A stretch of DNA of 64,000 nucleotides. Origin: Amorphophallus konjac (Eukaryota; Streptophyta; Magnoliopsida; Alismatales; Araceae). The stretch lies in assembly GCA_022559845.1 (NCBI GenBank), contig CM040121.1, forward strand, positions 344,198,243 to 344,262,242, written 5' to 3'. A program made the position numbers and the translations under genes. Shown here piece by piece: positions 32,524 to 44,157 of the stretch (position 1 is its first letter; every line of letters begins with the position of its first letter). The notes under the pieces are model-generated. The model was not told the origin of the DNA and searched no databases. It worked only from the letters and a program-made list of their open reading frames with translations.

Positions 32524-35265
32524 ATGATGGAGGGCAACATGTGGTTAAATGACACCATTGGAGTTGTTCCCAAAAATTCTTGGTCGATTGATCCATTTGG
32601 ATACTCAGCAACGATGGCTTACCTCTTAAGGCGAATGGGCTTCCAGAACATGCTTATACAGAGAACTCACTATGAGCTGAAGAAGGGACTTGCATTGTAC
32701 AAGAACCTGGAGTACATATGGAGGCAGAGCTGGGATGTGGATGAAACAACTGATATTTTTGTTCACATGATGCCATTTTATTCCTATGATATTCCCCACA
32801 CATGTGGACCAGAGCCAGCTATCTGCTGTCAGTTTGACTTTGCTCGGATGTACAGATTTGGTTATGAGGCCTGCCCATGGAGACAGGATCCTATAGAAAT
32901 AACCCCAACAAATGTACAAGAGAGAGCACTTAAACTCTTGGACCAGTATAGGAAGAAATCCACTTTGTATAGAACAAATACACTTATTGCACCTCTTGGG
33001 GATGACTTTCGCTATGTGTCCTTAGATGAAGCAGAAGCACAGTTTAGAAATTATCAAATGCTGTTCGATTACATCAATTCTAGTCCTAATTTGAATGCTG
33101 AAGTGAAGTTCGGCACTCTAAATGAGTACTTCCAGACACTTCGTGATGAAGCAGAAAGAATAAATTATTCTCGTCCTGGAGAGGTAGGCTCTGGAGAACT
33201 TGAAGGTTTTCCTTCCCTATCAGGTGATTTCTTCACATATGCTGATAGGCAGCAGGATTACTGGAGTGGCTATTATGTTTCAAGGCCTTTTTTCAAGGCT
33301 GTTGATCGCATACTGGAACAGACATTACGTGCATCAGAGATCATGCTCGCATTAGTTCTGGGTTACTGTGATAAATCGCCTTGTGCAAAGATTCCTATTG
33401 GTTTCTCCCATAAGTTAACAGCTGCAAGAAGGAACCTTGCTCTTTTCCAGCATCATGATGGTGTCACTGGTACAGCTAAGAATCATGTGGTGGAGGATTA
33501 TGGAACTCGAATGCACACTTCCTTACAGGACCTGCAGATTTTCATGTCTAAGGCAGTTGTGGTGTTACTAGGGGCTCAACATGAGAAGTCAGATCCAGCT
33601 TTGCCATCTCAGTTTGAGCCAGAACAAGTAAGATCACAATATGATGTGCAACCTGTGCATAAAGGACTTGATATTCCTGAAGGACATGCCCATTCAGTAG
33701 TCCTTTTCAATCCATTGGAGCATGTCAGAGATGAGATTGTTATGATTATTGTTGATAAGCCTGACGTATGTGTTCTGAAGTCAAATTGGTCAAGCATCGA
33801 AAGTCAAATTTCTCCTGAATTGAAGCATGATGACAATGGCAAGATATTTACTGGGAGGCATCGCCTTTATTGGAGAGCATCTGTTCCTGCTCTGGGTTTG
33901 CAGACTTATTACATTGCCAATGGATATATGGGTTGTGAGAAAGCTAAACCTGCTGAACTGAAACTATTTTCTGATGTTAACCTGTTGCCTTGCCCGGAAC
34001 CTTATTTTTGTTCTGACCTCAAAGGAAACAAGGCTGAGTTAAAGACCCACCATTACACAGTCACTTTTGATCTAAAGCATGGTCTTTTGGAGAAACTAAG
34101 CCGTAAAGATGGCACCCAAACTATTGTTGGAGAAGAGATAGGTATGTATACTAGCTCCGGTAGTGGCGCCTACTTGTTCAAACCTGTTGGAGAAGCCCAC
34201 TCTGTTGTTGAAGAGGGTGGGTATATCATCATCTCCGAGGGGTCTTTGGTGAAAGAATTATACTCTCATCCAAAGACAGCTTGGGAAAAGACACCCATCT
34301 CTCATAGCACACGTATCTACAGCACAAAGGATACAATTCAAGAATTCTACATAGAAAAAGAATACCATGTTGAGCTTCTTGGTCATGAGTTCAATGACAG
34401 GGAACTGATAGCTAGGTTCAAAACAAGCATTGACAACAAGCGAGTGTTTTACTCTGACTTAAATGGTTTCCAGATGAGCCGCAGGGAGACATATGATAAA
34501 ATTCCGTTGCAGGGGAATTATTATCCAATGCCCTCACTTGCTTTTTTACAGGATATTAATGGTGACCGCTTTTCTGTTCATTCTAAACAGTCTTTGGGTG
34601 CAGCAAGCCTGAAAAATGGTTGGTTAGAGATTATGCTTGACCGACGCCTTGTTCAGGATGATGGCCGTGGACTAGGGCAAGGGGTGATGGACAATCGTCC
34701 CATGAATGTGATCTTTTACATTCATACTGAATCTAATATTTCTTCTGCAGCTTCCATTTCTAGCTCGTCCCCACTCCAGCCTTCTCTTCTCTCCCACCGC
34801 ATTGGGGCACATTTAAATTACCCAATGCATACGTTTATTAGCAAGAATGCTCAAGAAGTTTCTCTGCATTTGCCTCCGAGGTCGTTCTCTCCTTTAAGTT
34901 CATCCTTTCCCTGTGACTTGCATATTGTTAACTTCAAAGTCCCACAGCCTTTGAAATACTCTCAGCTGCAACCTGGAGATCTGAGGTTTGTAATTATTTT
35001 ACGAAGGCAAGGATGGGACTCTTCTTTCTGTAGAAAGGGTGGTCTGCAATGCTCTACAATCGAAGATGAGCCTGTCAATCTGTTTTACATTTTCAAAGAT
35101 CTTGAAGTGCTGAGTGCAAAAGCAAATTCTTTGAATCTCATGCATGATGATTCGGAGATGTTGGGATATATCGAGCAGCTGGATGATGCAGCACAAGAGG
35201 GACATGTATTGCTTCCTCCAATGGAGATACAGGCCTACAAGTTGGACATCAGGCTGCAAAAATAA
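32524..35265 (+). CDS. GMII: Golgi alpha-mannosidase II, large 3' exon (partial gene)
   Basis: GH38 enzyme that trims two mannoses from GlcNAcMan5GlcNAc2 during complex N-glycan maturation in the Golgi lumen. The 913 residues cover the rest of the catalytic domain, the middle helical domain and the C-terminal beta domains. Visible: WSIDPFGYSATMAYLL, with the expected nucleophile Asp at about residue 23; LSGDFFTYADRQQDYWSGYY (Asp at 235); FQHHDGVTGTA (residues 309-317); FYSDLNGFQMSRRETYDKIP; stop at 35263. Plant GMII is about 1,170 residues, so about 260 N-terminal ones are missing (cytosolic tail, membrane anchor, stem, and the HNDPGW motif with zinc ligands). They must be on upstream exons. 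The first ATG is internal, not a start. The frame is intact over 2.7 kb, so the exon looks under selection, but whether a whole gene exists cannot be seen. Confidence 0.95.
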   Translation: MMEGNMWLNDTIGVVPKNSWSIDPFGYSATMAYLLRRMGFQNMLIQRTHYELKKGLALYKNLEYIWRQSWDVDETTDIFVHMMPFYSYDIPHTCGPEPAICCQFDFARMYRFGYEACPWRQDPIEITPTNVQERALKLLDQYRKKSTLYRTNTLIAPLGDDFRYVSLDEAEAQFRNYQMLFDYINSSPNLNAEVKFGTLNEYFQTLRDEAERINYSRPGEVGSGELEGFPSLSGDFFTYADRQQDYWSGYYVSRPFFKAVDRILEQTLRASEIMLALVLGYCDKSPCAKIPIGFSHKLTAARRNLALFQHHDGVTGTAKNHVVEDYGTRMHTSLQDLQIFMSKAVVVLLGAQHEKSDPALPSQFEPEQVRSQYDVQPVHKGLDIPEGHAHSVVLFNPLEHVRDEIVMIIVDKPDVCVLKSNWSSIESQISPELKHDDNGKIFTGRHRLYWRASVPALGLQTYYIANGYMGCEKAKPAELKLFSDVNLLPCPEPYFCSDLKGNKAELKTHHYTVTFDLKHGLLEKLSRKDGTQTIVGEEIGMYTSSGSGAYLFKPVGEAHSVVEEGGYIIISEGSLVKELYSHPKTAWEKTPISHSTRIYSTKDTIQEFYIEKEYHVELLGHEFNDRELIARFKTSIDNKRVFYSDLNGFQMSRRETYDKIPLQGNYYPMPSLAFLQDINGDRFSVHSKQSLGAASLKNGWLEIMLDRRLVQDDGRGLGQGVMDNRPMNVIFYIHTESNISSAASISSSSPLQPSLLSHRIGAHLNYPMHTFISKNAQEVSLHLPPRSFSPLSSSFPCDLHIVNFKVPQPLKYSQLQPGDLRFVIILRRQGWDSSFCRKGGLQCSTIEDEPVNLFYIFKDLEVLSAKANSLNLMHDDSEMLGYIEQLDDAAQEGHVLLPPMEIQAYKLDIRLQK

Positions 35266-36230
35266 AGGCAGATAGCAATTTTGGACTGCCTTGGAGGTAG
35301 TCAGGCATTGAGCAGTATCAGATCTGCCTTGGACATGATGACTCAGTTACTTGTATACCTGCAATGGGAAAGAAAAAAATGCTAGCTATTTTGGATGGTT
35401 GTTAGATCAAAGGCTAGGGCTAGGTAGTGGAAATTTTGGTCAAAGTTTCCATGCCCCACCATGCTTGCTGGGAGATGTCAGTAAAAATCAGTTTGTAGAA
35501 AGGGAAGAGCAGGCTAAATGTGCTAAGCTGCAGCATGCATGGTTACAGCTTGACAGTGAGATCACATGCAGAAGCTGAAACTTTGTCAGAGATCAGGAAA
35601 GAAACCATGTCCAACATCCACAAAACAGCACCCCCCAAATCTACTCCAGATGTATAGCAGTTTGACTGTCTCCAGAAAAGTTTGTTTCCACACCCCCCTT
35701 CATTTCTGTCTTCTTTGAGGAGGATCATTAACATCACCATGTTATGTATGTTATAACTGTTGTATTTACGCTTTGTATTTGCCTAGGAACATGGGTTCGA
35801 CATCAGAAACGGCCTCTTCATTAAGGAATAGGATAAGGCTGCAATAATTTACCCTTCCCTGGACCCCACAGTTGCAACAGCCCTTTTGGCAGTGGGTTGC
35901 CCTTTCTATTGGGCAAGGATTGAAAGTAGTGTGTTTCCACTTTCTAGGGGACGAGTATGTTAGTTGTTTGTGCTTCTACTCTATATGTTTCAGCTTCGTT
36001 ATCTTTATTTAGCAATGTTGTGATGGGTGTTCAGCCTAGACGTATTTCAAAACATGATGTTTCTGACAGGGTGGGGATCTTGTGCGGTGCTAAAACTACC
36101 TGTTGTCTTTCCAGTTCTAGTTTGTTCTCTCTCTCCATCCAAGAGATTTATACTGGTAAAATACAGGAAGAGACGCAAATCTTACTTCCACCAGGCTGAC
36201 TGCTGCAAACATCTAAATTTTTTTGATTGA
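35266..36230 (+). other. 3' UTR and downstream flank of GMII
   Basis: Non-coding sequence after the stop with T-rich stretches. No clear AATAAA signal or LTR was recognised. The length of the 3' UTR cannot be set. Confidence 0.4.
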
Positions 36231-37026
36231 TGCCTATTTACTTCCAAACGATCTCAACCAGGTCCGGACATTTCGTTATTTTGGCCGCTAGATCGAGTCC
36301 GGCAGTCTGAACGAGAACGCATCTCAATTCAAAAATCAAGGTTAATGGCCGGTATTCAGGTCCGCATTCGGTCAGGTTGGGGGCTCACCACTTTTTTCGT
36401 GCAAGAAGATCTGGCCATGGTCAGAAAACATTCTTGATTAAGAGATCCCTCGTTGAAGGAGAAATGTTGTGAATGTTCAAGAACTCCTTGCTTGTGAGGA
36501 CATGATGAGTACCTACCTGGTCAACTGAGACTATGTTTGACCAAAAAAGAGTAATAGTGATTGTCATTTACCAAGTCATGAATATTGGCGATAAGCAAGA
36601 AAATGCATGCAAGTAAATGTTCAGTTCTTTATTAGTGTTGACTCCGAATGACTAGCTTCATTAGCTCATTACTTTTTTGGGGGCACGCTTGGAAAAGATT
36701 GTGAAAATGATCCCAATTATTAGAATTTTGACATGACACAATCTTTTTTAAACACATTATAGGTACCTCGGTGGGTGTGAAAAATTGAATTTTGTGGGAG
36801 AGATATATACATTTTTTTTATAAGTAACCGTAATTGTATTGCGTAAACAAATTTATAGAAATGAGCCCAAACATACTTGGACTATTTTTTTGCTAGGTAC
36901 TTTTGTTTTTTTTTTTAAATTGGGTGAGAGAACTCGGGACTTCCCCCAAAGGGGGGGAGATGGTAAGACTACCAGAGCAAGTCATGGGCTCTACTTAGAC
37001 TGCTTATAATTAATGCAAATCTCAAA
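36231..37026. other. Intergenic sequence, no recognised feature
   Basis: AT-rich, with T-runs at 36812-36819 and 36907-36918 that could be A tails of minus-strand retroelements. No domain supports this. Confidence 0.4.
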
Positions 37027-37251
37027 GGCCCTCTTTGATTGAAGAATAAGGTGGGGTATCCCATCTTTATTCACGCTAACTGATTTGACTGTAGAAATAA
37101 GATATTCCGATAAAAAGGTGAGTTAAACATATTCTAGTAAAATGGTGGAATAAGCTAACCCAAATACAATCAAAGTAATATTGTGTATTTTTTGGTACCC
37201 CTAACCCGAGTTATAATATCTCCCTTAACTTATTCTTCAATCAAAGAGGCC
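37027..37251. mobile_element. Tourist-like (PIF/Harbinger) MITE, 225 bp
   Basis: Terminal inverted repeats GGCCCTCTTTGATTGAAG and, inverted from the right end, GGCCTCTTTGATTGAAG, continuing through AATAAG with one indel. AT-rich, no coding. Flanking AAA and TAA are compatible with a mutated 3-bp TAA duplication. Confidence 0.8.
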
Positions 37252-37776
37252 TAAAGGGAAAATCAGGGTCACATAGCCCGTGGATTATGATTTCCTTATA
37301 TTGCTCATGATCACACAATCTGTGAACTATGAGTCTCCTATCCTCACTTCTTATTCTACATAACACACTCTTTTCCTTGTAGTTATTCCTACAAATACTT
37401 GCAAGGATTGTTGGAGGCAGTAGTAAAATGCGTAAATGCAAGGAGCTGAAAAATGTGGTCCGAAGGCTATATCATGTGATATTGCAATATTAGTAGGAGC
37501 TAATGTTGGATCTTGAAATGCCATTACCTTGGAGAATATGTTTTGGCCAGTGACAAACTTCATTAATAATATGTTTCAGAACCAAGTTGGAGAGCATGGA
37601 AAGCGAAACCCAATAACTAGTGCACTTTGATACTAAATCTAGTTGTTCTAGACAATCGTCTCCTGACATTCTTGGACTGCATGCAACTTCTCAGATCCTC
37701 AAGGATGCAAACGCAATTAGGTTGGCTAGTGGGCACTATCTTCAAATGTTCTCGTGCAACGCTCTCTCCAAATCCA
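37252..37776. other. Possible 3' end of LINE L1, not resolved
   Basis: Lies downstream (minus sense) of the L1 zf-RVT domain. No poly-T tract or RNase H domain was recognised, so the LINE 3' end is not placed. Confidence 0.3.
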
Positions 37777-38361
37777 TCATATGGTTGTGCGGAATGCAAC
37801 TTGAGCTATCTGTGTAATTATGCTTGTGTTTGGGAAGCTGGTGGCAAGTGTGTCTTTCTTTCTGGCAAGTGTGCTTTTCTTTCTGAATGTTGTCTTCAGG
37901 TCTTCTAGTAGGCTCAAATCTTCTATGAATTTGCTGCCACACCCATTTAGAATGGCCACGACCAAAAATAAATGATCAATGCTTTCTGCATCCTGTTTGC
38001 ATAGGTAACAACTATCGACAATTTTTTCATTGATGCCTGCCATGTGCAAAGAGATGACCTCTGGCTTCTTGGCTGCCCCCAGACCCCAATTGTAGTGCGC
38101 CAGCTTCCGATGTTTCATTTTGATCTGGTTGCATGTGGAACTTACACCGAATTCCCCATTTTCATGCTGCCAAACAATTCTATCAATTCCACTCCTCTGG
38201 ATGTTTTTGTTTCTTATGACCGGCCAAAGTGCAATCATGTCAAGAGATGTAGGTGTAGGCAAGTTCCATTTTCCCTCTAGGATAAAGTCAACAACACTTT
38301 GACCTTTTGATGGTCCAAAAACATGTCTTATTCTATCCCCATATATTGGAAAGATACTCAT
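37777..38361 (-). pseudogene. LINE L1 zf-RVT domain fragment
   Basis: The minus-strand peptide has DRIVWQHENGEFGVSS, VDSCYLCKQDAESIDHLF and a Trp/Leu pattern of the reverse-transcriptase zinc-binding domain (zf-RVT) of plant LINE ORF2. It begins MSIFPIYGDRIRH at 38361, where LTR I is inserted. Upstream coding (GPLDQWTE) resumes on the far side near 41175 in a degraded state. The peptide has diverged residues in the second half, probably from frame shifts. Confidence 0.75.
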
Positions 38362-39688
38362 TGTTAAGTCCCGACACGAAATATCGAAACACAACAATTA
38401 TATCAATCATATCAATCAGAATATACACTTAAGAAACATTCATCCATAAGAGACATCTCATATAGGCTAAGAACAAATTGAAACTTTTGTTAATATTCAA
38501 AATAGAATAAATATGTTTACATTGCCTTGAAGACTTCATCAAAGAACCATTGACTCATTTTCATTAAAATTACATAAGATACTCTCTCTTGACAATCCTC
38601 TCATAATAATCTTCTCTCTCGAACACTAGCTAAAAGAAAAGACAAGACAAAGACTTCTATGGTAGACTTGATCACTCTGCTACTCTCGCCCATCCCCATC
38701 AGAGTGTGACTCATCATCAGAGTTACCTGAAATATCCACAATAACATAGAGTGAGTGAAAGCTCAGTAGGATTTATATCTCTAAATCAAGCATCTTTAAG
38801 TGATTAATATCTTTGACAAAGTAAATGCACTATTGCCGAGAAACATAATAAACCATGTATACTAGACATTAGAATCATGAACAGGAAGATATAAGAAGGT
38901 AAATATTTGTGTCACAAGTAAGATAGGGGTAACAAGAATGAAAGTGCAAGCATAGAATACTAGAAATAATCTTTCAATGTCGCAAACATGTAACATACAT
39001 GGGATTGGCCATATCACGCAATAAACCCACAAAGGGGTAACAAGTACAAGTGAAGTACTTCAAGTATTCATGAATGAGTGGAATGTCATAGATTAATCTA
39101 GCACACATGTACTTTGGTGCAATGCCACACCAGGTCATTCAACTCCCATAGGCACAAATACTTTCGGGTGCTCCTCCCGAGACCAGACCGAGTCTTATTA
39201 ATGCAAAGTATTGAAGTTATGGATCATATATCCCATGTAAATATCTAGACATCCACATTAAATTATAATGGCCAAATAAATTCAAAGATAAAGCTTATGT
39301 AAGCAAGGTCTAGATTATAGTGATATTTCATGATTTCTAAGGAATTCAAGGAATATTCATGCTAGGAATTAATCAAAGAACATGTGATGTAGACGATAAT
39401 AACGACATTCCAGCATCATCATGCTAAAATAGAGACAAATCCTCGTTCAAGCAATCAAACCTAGACTAATAAATATTTGATAAAACGTGGTCAATCATGG
39501 TGTCACGTTCAAAAAAGTTAGACAGAACACGGTCATGCGCACGGGCGTAATTTAACAAAATCTGGGTAGAATGTAGTCAGGTGACTGGTCGCGATTAAAA
39601 GAACGTAATGGGGGTCACCGACGTGTTCAAGAGGGGTCTAATAGGATGCGGTCTCTGGGCAGATGCATTCTTGGAACAAAAGCTAAAC

Positions 39689-40445
39689 GCGGTCTTTGGG
39701 TCATCCGCATTAAAGTTAGCTAGAATAGAACCTGAACGAAACCATGTTCCGCCATTCCAAAGGCCGGTTGAATCTCGTCTTACAATAGTAGGATGAGATT
39801 CCAAGGGTTTTTAGAGTTTTTAGGGAACAACCTGTTCGGCGTCCTTGTAGAAATCTATAGCTCACAGAGTCTTACGGAGGCCTTAATGAAGAAGTTTCAG
39901 TCCGACGGAAGGAATATATGGCGGAGGGTTTTAACTTCACCAAGAAAGAGTTTTTGCGAGAACCAGAAACCACTAGAAGTGGTAGATACATGCCACCGGA
40001 GTGACACGATCTTCAAGCAAAATCAACAATATAATATGTGCGTCAAATCGTCGATCATAAGCAATAAAACTAACCAAGATTAATAGCATAAAAAGACTTT
40101 GTAAGAATAACTTCAACAGATTATCATGATTAAAATCTACTCTTTTAACATGCTGAAAAAGTGGAAATTAGGGTCACGAAGAAAGATCATAAGATTCATA
40201 GCATGGAATTAGGAGTAATTAACCTTAAGTATATCCCTATCAAGTTTCGTTTCAGTCAACATGCATCAACCAAAACATGCATATTTCAATGGATTAAATC
40301 ATAAAATAATATCTAGAAATTTCTCATGGGCCGGGTAAGGTCGTGGTCTCTGGATAAGTTGCGATCTTCACTAAACGTGACTGCCTTGATAGCCGCGATC
40401 AAGATGAATGCGGAGTATCGCAATACCGCGACCAGAAAGCGGTAT
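39689..40445. repeat. Degraded dyads in LTR I
   Basis: GCGGTC, 8 bases, ATCCGC at 39689-39708 and ATACCGC, 9 bases, GCGGTAT at 40423-40445. The interval between them holds further single GCGGTC-like or CGCGATC-like halves that no longer pair. Confidence 0.65.
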
Positions 40446-40767
40446 TTGCGCTGGCTGTGATCTCAGACCGAACATGCAGAACACCACAACTCTCGAAAAC
40501 TGTAATTTCAACTCAAAAATTGACGAAGTTGAAGGAACATCGGAAGGAGAAACCAATCTAGAATGAAAGTAAACATGCTATTACATTTATATACACATTT
40601 AGTTAGGTTTTGGCCTGAGAGAACACCTATCTTAAGTCAATTTAGTAAGAAATGTATGAAGAATGCGAAGAACGCCCCAATCTCACTCTTCTCCTTGAAA
40701 TACACCCTCAATCCCTCGTCCAACCATCCTCAAGCGTGATTAGGGTCGACTTGAGGGATCTAGGGTC

Positions 40768-40777
40768 CTATTTATAG
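40768..40777 (-). promoter_or_regulatory. TATA box in LTR I
   Basis: CTATAAATAG on the minus strand, followed by GACCCTAG, as in the E LTRs. Confidence 0.55.
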
Positions 40778-41174
40778 ATCAAAACCTCTCCAAGAGTCCG
40801 AATTCGCCCCAAAACACCCCAGGATAGAAATTACCCAAAATTTGAGTTTATCCTCTAATTTGTGCCGCCACCCCCCCATCTAGCCCTCATTAGGGCTAGG
40901 GTTTAGCAAGAGTTCAACCTAATTTAGTGGATTAGGGTTTAGACATGAATTTTGGCCCATTAGTTTTGGGTTTAAACAAATTTAGTTCATTTAAATGAAG
41001 GTTTTTTAGAGAATTCCTTTTTATTCACAATTGAGCTCAATTAGGTCCACATTTTAGCCCATAATTTAATTATAATTTTTTTATAAATATTTAAAATTTT
41101 AACTCCATCGTTAAATCAAGGAATTCTAATTATTTAATCAATTTATTTATTAAATTTATGATCGAGTCACTACA

Positions 41175-41598
41175 CTCTGTCCATTGATCTAGAGGTCCTA
41201 GCACATGCCTTTCCAACTCCTATAGCTAAATTATAGGATGTATGCGTGACAATCCAACTTCTTTCTTTAGGAGAGATAAACTCAAAAGGTAGATAGAGTG
41301 GATAATCTCTAAAAGTTACTTTTTTATGAGTTTATGAGAAATAGACATAGATTTTGAGGCACAAAAAATAATTAAAATTGAGAAAGATAAAAATAGACAT
41401 CAGTGATCTATCTTTCTAATAAAAAAGATAGGGGCATTGACATAAATTTCTTTCTCAATAATTTACAATCTAATGAAATATCCAAATGAAATTCTTAACC
41501 CACATTGTCATCATTAATATTTATGCCTTTTGCCTTTTTAATAAAACTACGAGATTATAAGCAAAATCTATAATCTTGTATTGTTACCGAACATGCCC
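41175..41598. other. L1 upstream remnant and unassigned sequence
   Basis: The first 60 bases read on the minus strand as ELERHVLGPLDQWTE, continuing L1. The rest is AT-rich without recognised features. Confidence 0.45.
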
Positions 41599-42584
41599 TT
41601 TTTTTCCGATAAGTAAGTATATTATATTATATTTATAAAACATACAATGTATAATGTACAAAGAGACAAACTTGGAAGAACCTTGACCACACAGGCTGTG
41701 GACTGCGTGGACCGTATATGATAGGAGAAGATCACCTACCATGAATCCATTCTTCGAGAATGCAAAAGTAGAGCCATTGAGGACAAGACAGTTGTAGGTA
41801 TATGCATCCCCACGCCACTATCTTGTGAATTTGCAAAACACCCTTCATACTTTAACCAACAAGAGACGGAGGATGCCTCGTCTTCGTCACACCAAGTGAC
41901 CCGAGAATCACCCAAGTTTAACTTTATTCTGAAATCACTAGCAAATTCAGTCATGTACCAATAAATTCCAAAAGTGTAAAAAACTAGAAAATAAAATTCA
42001 TAAGGCATCAGTGATATTGCAATACAAGAGAAGCTACAGTACATCAGCAGACAAAAAATCATAAGAAAAATAGCATTTGGCCAGATACAAGGACACACAA
42101 ATGATCTCATTGTCCCAGAGTGACGAAGAATATATCTAGGATCCCCTGGGTCCTTCTAGTAAGATGACCCTTCCACTGCTTGGCTTCCATGCAAGCTCTA
42201 ATGTCAGAAAGAATATGAATGAGAATTTGCACTTTTTCATGACTAGTCTCCTAAAAAATTCTATGACATCTCTCTCTCCGAATCCACCAAATGATAGCAC
42301 AAAGGAAAATCTTTGCAAGATGGGAGAGGATGCATTTAGAGGAAAAATGTTGTTTCAGGAGATCAAATTCTTGGCTGATATTGGGAATAGGGTCCCTAAA
42401 CAAGTCAAAGTGCAGAAGGATCTGTTTCCAAATCCAACTAGAGAAGGGGTAGCCAAAGAAAAGATGGTCAGTGCTTTCCTCAGCCTGGTGACAGAAGAGA
42501 CACTGGTTTGCCAAGGAGATCCCTTTTTTGTTCAAGTTATCCAGGTGTTGTACCCAGACATTTTCCCAGCAAAATAACAAGAAA
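41599..42584 (-). mobile_element. LINE fragment L2
   Basis: Minus-strand LINE 3' end: zf-RVT coding at 42580-42251, then SDIRACMEAKQW and 3' sequence to a short T-run at 41599-41605 that may be the A tail. Its 5' side is cut at 42584 by the LTR of element B. Confidence 0.65.
42251..42580 (-). pseudogene. LINE L2 zf-RVT domain
   Basis: NLNKKGISLANQCLFCHQAEESTDHLFF is the C-x2-C...H core of zf-RVT (shown in the parts NLNKKGIS, CLFCHQAEESTDHLF). IIWWIRRERCHRIF is the typical closing block. Truncated upstream. It repeats the same domain as L1, so L1 and L2 are separate insertions. Confidence 0.8.
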
Positions 42585-42590
42585 TGAGGG

Positions 42591-43330
42591 CTCAGGGATT
42601 TTCCCGAACACTTTTAAGGCGTTGTTCACCTAGCCCCTTCTACGACACATCGGGTCCAATCAAGGGTCCTAACCAGTTCGCCGTGACCAACGGCATCATC
42701 AACAGTTGATTGGGGCCACCCCCGATCACCCAGCTTGCGGGTTTACCTGCCTTCAACCAAGCCACCCGGGCCAACCCGGAGGCGCCCTGACCACAAGCCA
42801 CGACACGTGGCATCCAGCAACAAGGCCAAGATTAACTCCCAAGACGCCACCATCCAGCCCTCTAAAGTCAAAGGAAGACCTACCCCTGCCAACCCCGGGC
42901 TTTAGAGACCCATAGCACGCTCATGCGGCCCATGCACTTGTGCCGGGAATTTCTCCGAACACCTCGCAGGTGCGCATATTCCAGCCATTCTACAGCCAGT
43001 CAGGGGCCAACCCGCGGCTCGAACAACACCCGCCGTATTCTACGGCAACCCTCTAGCAAGTCGGGCCCACCCCTGACCCTTAGACATGTGGCGACGAGCT
43101 GTTTACTTTCAGCTCCCGGGCCAACCCGGGGCTACCCTGTCAACCGGCCTTACAACGCGACATACGTCACGAGGCCAGACCCACACACTCAAAACGCCTT
43201 CACTCGACTCCTGCGAGCTCTCACCCTCAGCCCAGGGCCAAATCTAAGGCCCGCCAGTCAGCTACCCGAGCCCTTCGGCAACCCGAGGTGTGTCGAAAAT
43301 TTCCCCAAACACCTTGGGAGCGGCAGCAAT
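42591..43330. repeat. About 350-bp imperfect direct repeats in B LTR
   Basis: AGGGATTTTCCCGAACAC (42595), CGGGAATTTCTCCGAACACC (42945) and CGAAAATTTCCCCAAACACC (43294) start three diverged GC-rich units rich in CCCGGGCCAACCC. Confidence 0.65.
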
Positions 43331-43764
43331 AACCTTAAACGATTGACCCCCACGGCTCAATCCCAGCACTTCTTCGGCCCGAGTCCTTGAAAGGACACTG
43401 CCAAACAGCCACAGGAGGTCACCCGGGCCAACCCCACGCGATGGCCACCCCGCCCGGGGAAAGTTCACCCCGGGCGCGGCCGCACCCCAAGGAGGGCGAA
43501 CTCCCCTTTGCGGGTCGCACCCTCCTCCCAACTCCGTGGGTCCCGCTGCCATCCCGCCCCAGCTCCGCGCAAAGGCCGATCGATGTACCAGCGTGGAGAA
43601 ACTCGCAAGATGCACCCTCGGGATCACAAAGGTCAACTCCCCGGTCCACGCGCACAAGCGGCCAGCCAACCAATCTAAGCCCGTATCTTTTATCCTCTTG
43701 CGGTCACATGGAGTTAACATGGGCCCAAAATAGACAAAAATGGGTTTTTATAGGCCAATAGGGA

Positions 43765-44140
43765 AAAAACCCCATTTCCAGCCCGCGTAAACCCCCCAGA
43801 AATTAAAAAAACCATTTTTTCATTGGGGAAAAACCCCATTTCCGGCCCGCATAAACCCCCCAAAAATAAAAAAAAAGATTTTTTCATTGGGGAAAAACCC
43901 CATTTCCAACGCGCGTAAACCCCCCTGGAGGGGTTTACGCAGACCAGACCGGCCCCCTTGGTCTATTCCATGTAAACCCCCCAAAAAATAAAAAAAATGA
44001 TTTTTTTATGGGAAACTATGCCATTTTCCAGCCCGCGTAAACCCCCATCCCCCACTCTGAAAATAAAAAAATATACATATTTTTAGGGGGTTTACGTGGA
44101 CCAGATCGCCCCCTCCAATCCAGTCCGTGTAAACCCCCCT
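43765..44140. repeat. 64-bp units with repeated GTAAACCCCC element
   Basis: GGGGAAAAACCCCATTTCC and CGCGTAAACCCCCC recur with 63-64 base period at 43771, 43835 and 43898, and once more at 44021. About eight GTAAACCCCC or inverted copies occur. GCGTAAACCCC, 6 bases, GGGGTTTACGC at 43913-43940 is a perfect 11-bp inverted repeat. CGTAAACCCCC and GGGGGTTTACG form a second dyad at 44036-44096. Confidence 0.85.
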
Positions 44141-44157
44141 TACCCTTCAACTTCCCC

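Larger units (their letters stand above)
38362..41174 (-). mobile_element. LTR I: probable solo LTR of the E-related family, in LINE L1
   Basis: TGTTAAGTCCCGACACG to GAGTCACTACA, 2,813 bases, with no internal region or second LTR. The start resembles TGTCACGCCCCGAG of E's LTR read the same way, and a minus-strand TATA box sits at the corresponding place. LINE coding is split at this site. Flanks CTCAT and CTCTG share only three bases, so the target duplication is not demonstrated. Confidence 0.7.

Noticed and set aside
32524..32526. ATG at 32524 as the translation start of a 913-residue protein
   Set aside because: The sequence begins inside the GH38 catalytic domain just before its nucleophile and lacks the membrane anchor, and an AG acceptor precedes it.
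38357..41179. Perfect target duplication around LTR I
   Set aside because: Flanks CTCAT and CTCTG match at only three of five bases, so solo-LTR status rests on ends and the split LINE, not on a duplication.
41736..42110. Hydrophobic minus-strand frame that could look like a membrane protein
   Set aside because: Lies in the 3' end of LINE L2 and is T-rich 3' UTR sequence; no family resemblance.
42706..43761. Pro-rich frames on both strands
   Set aside because: They are in the GC-rich LTR of B and follow its repeats; no domain.
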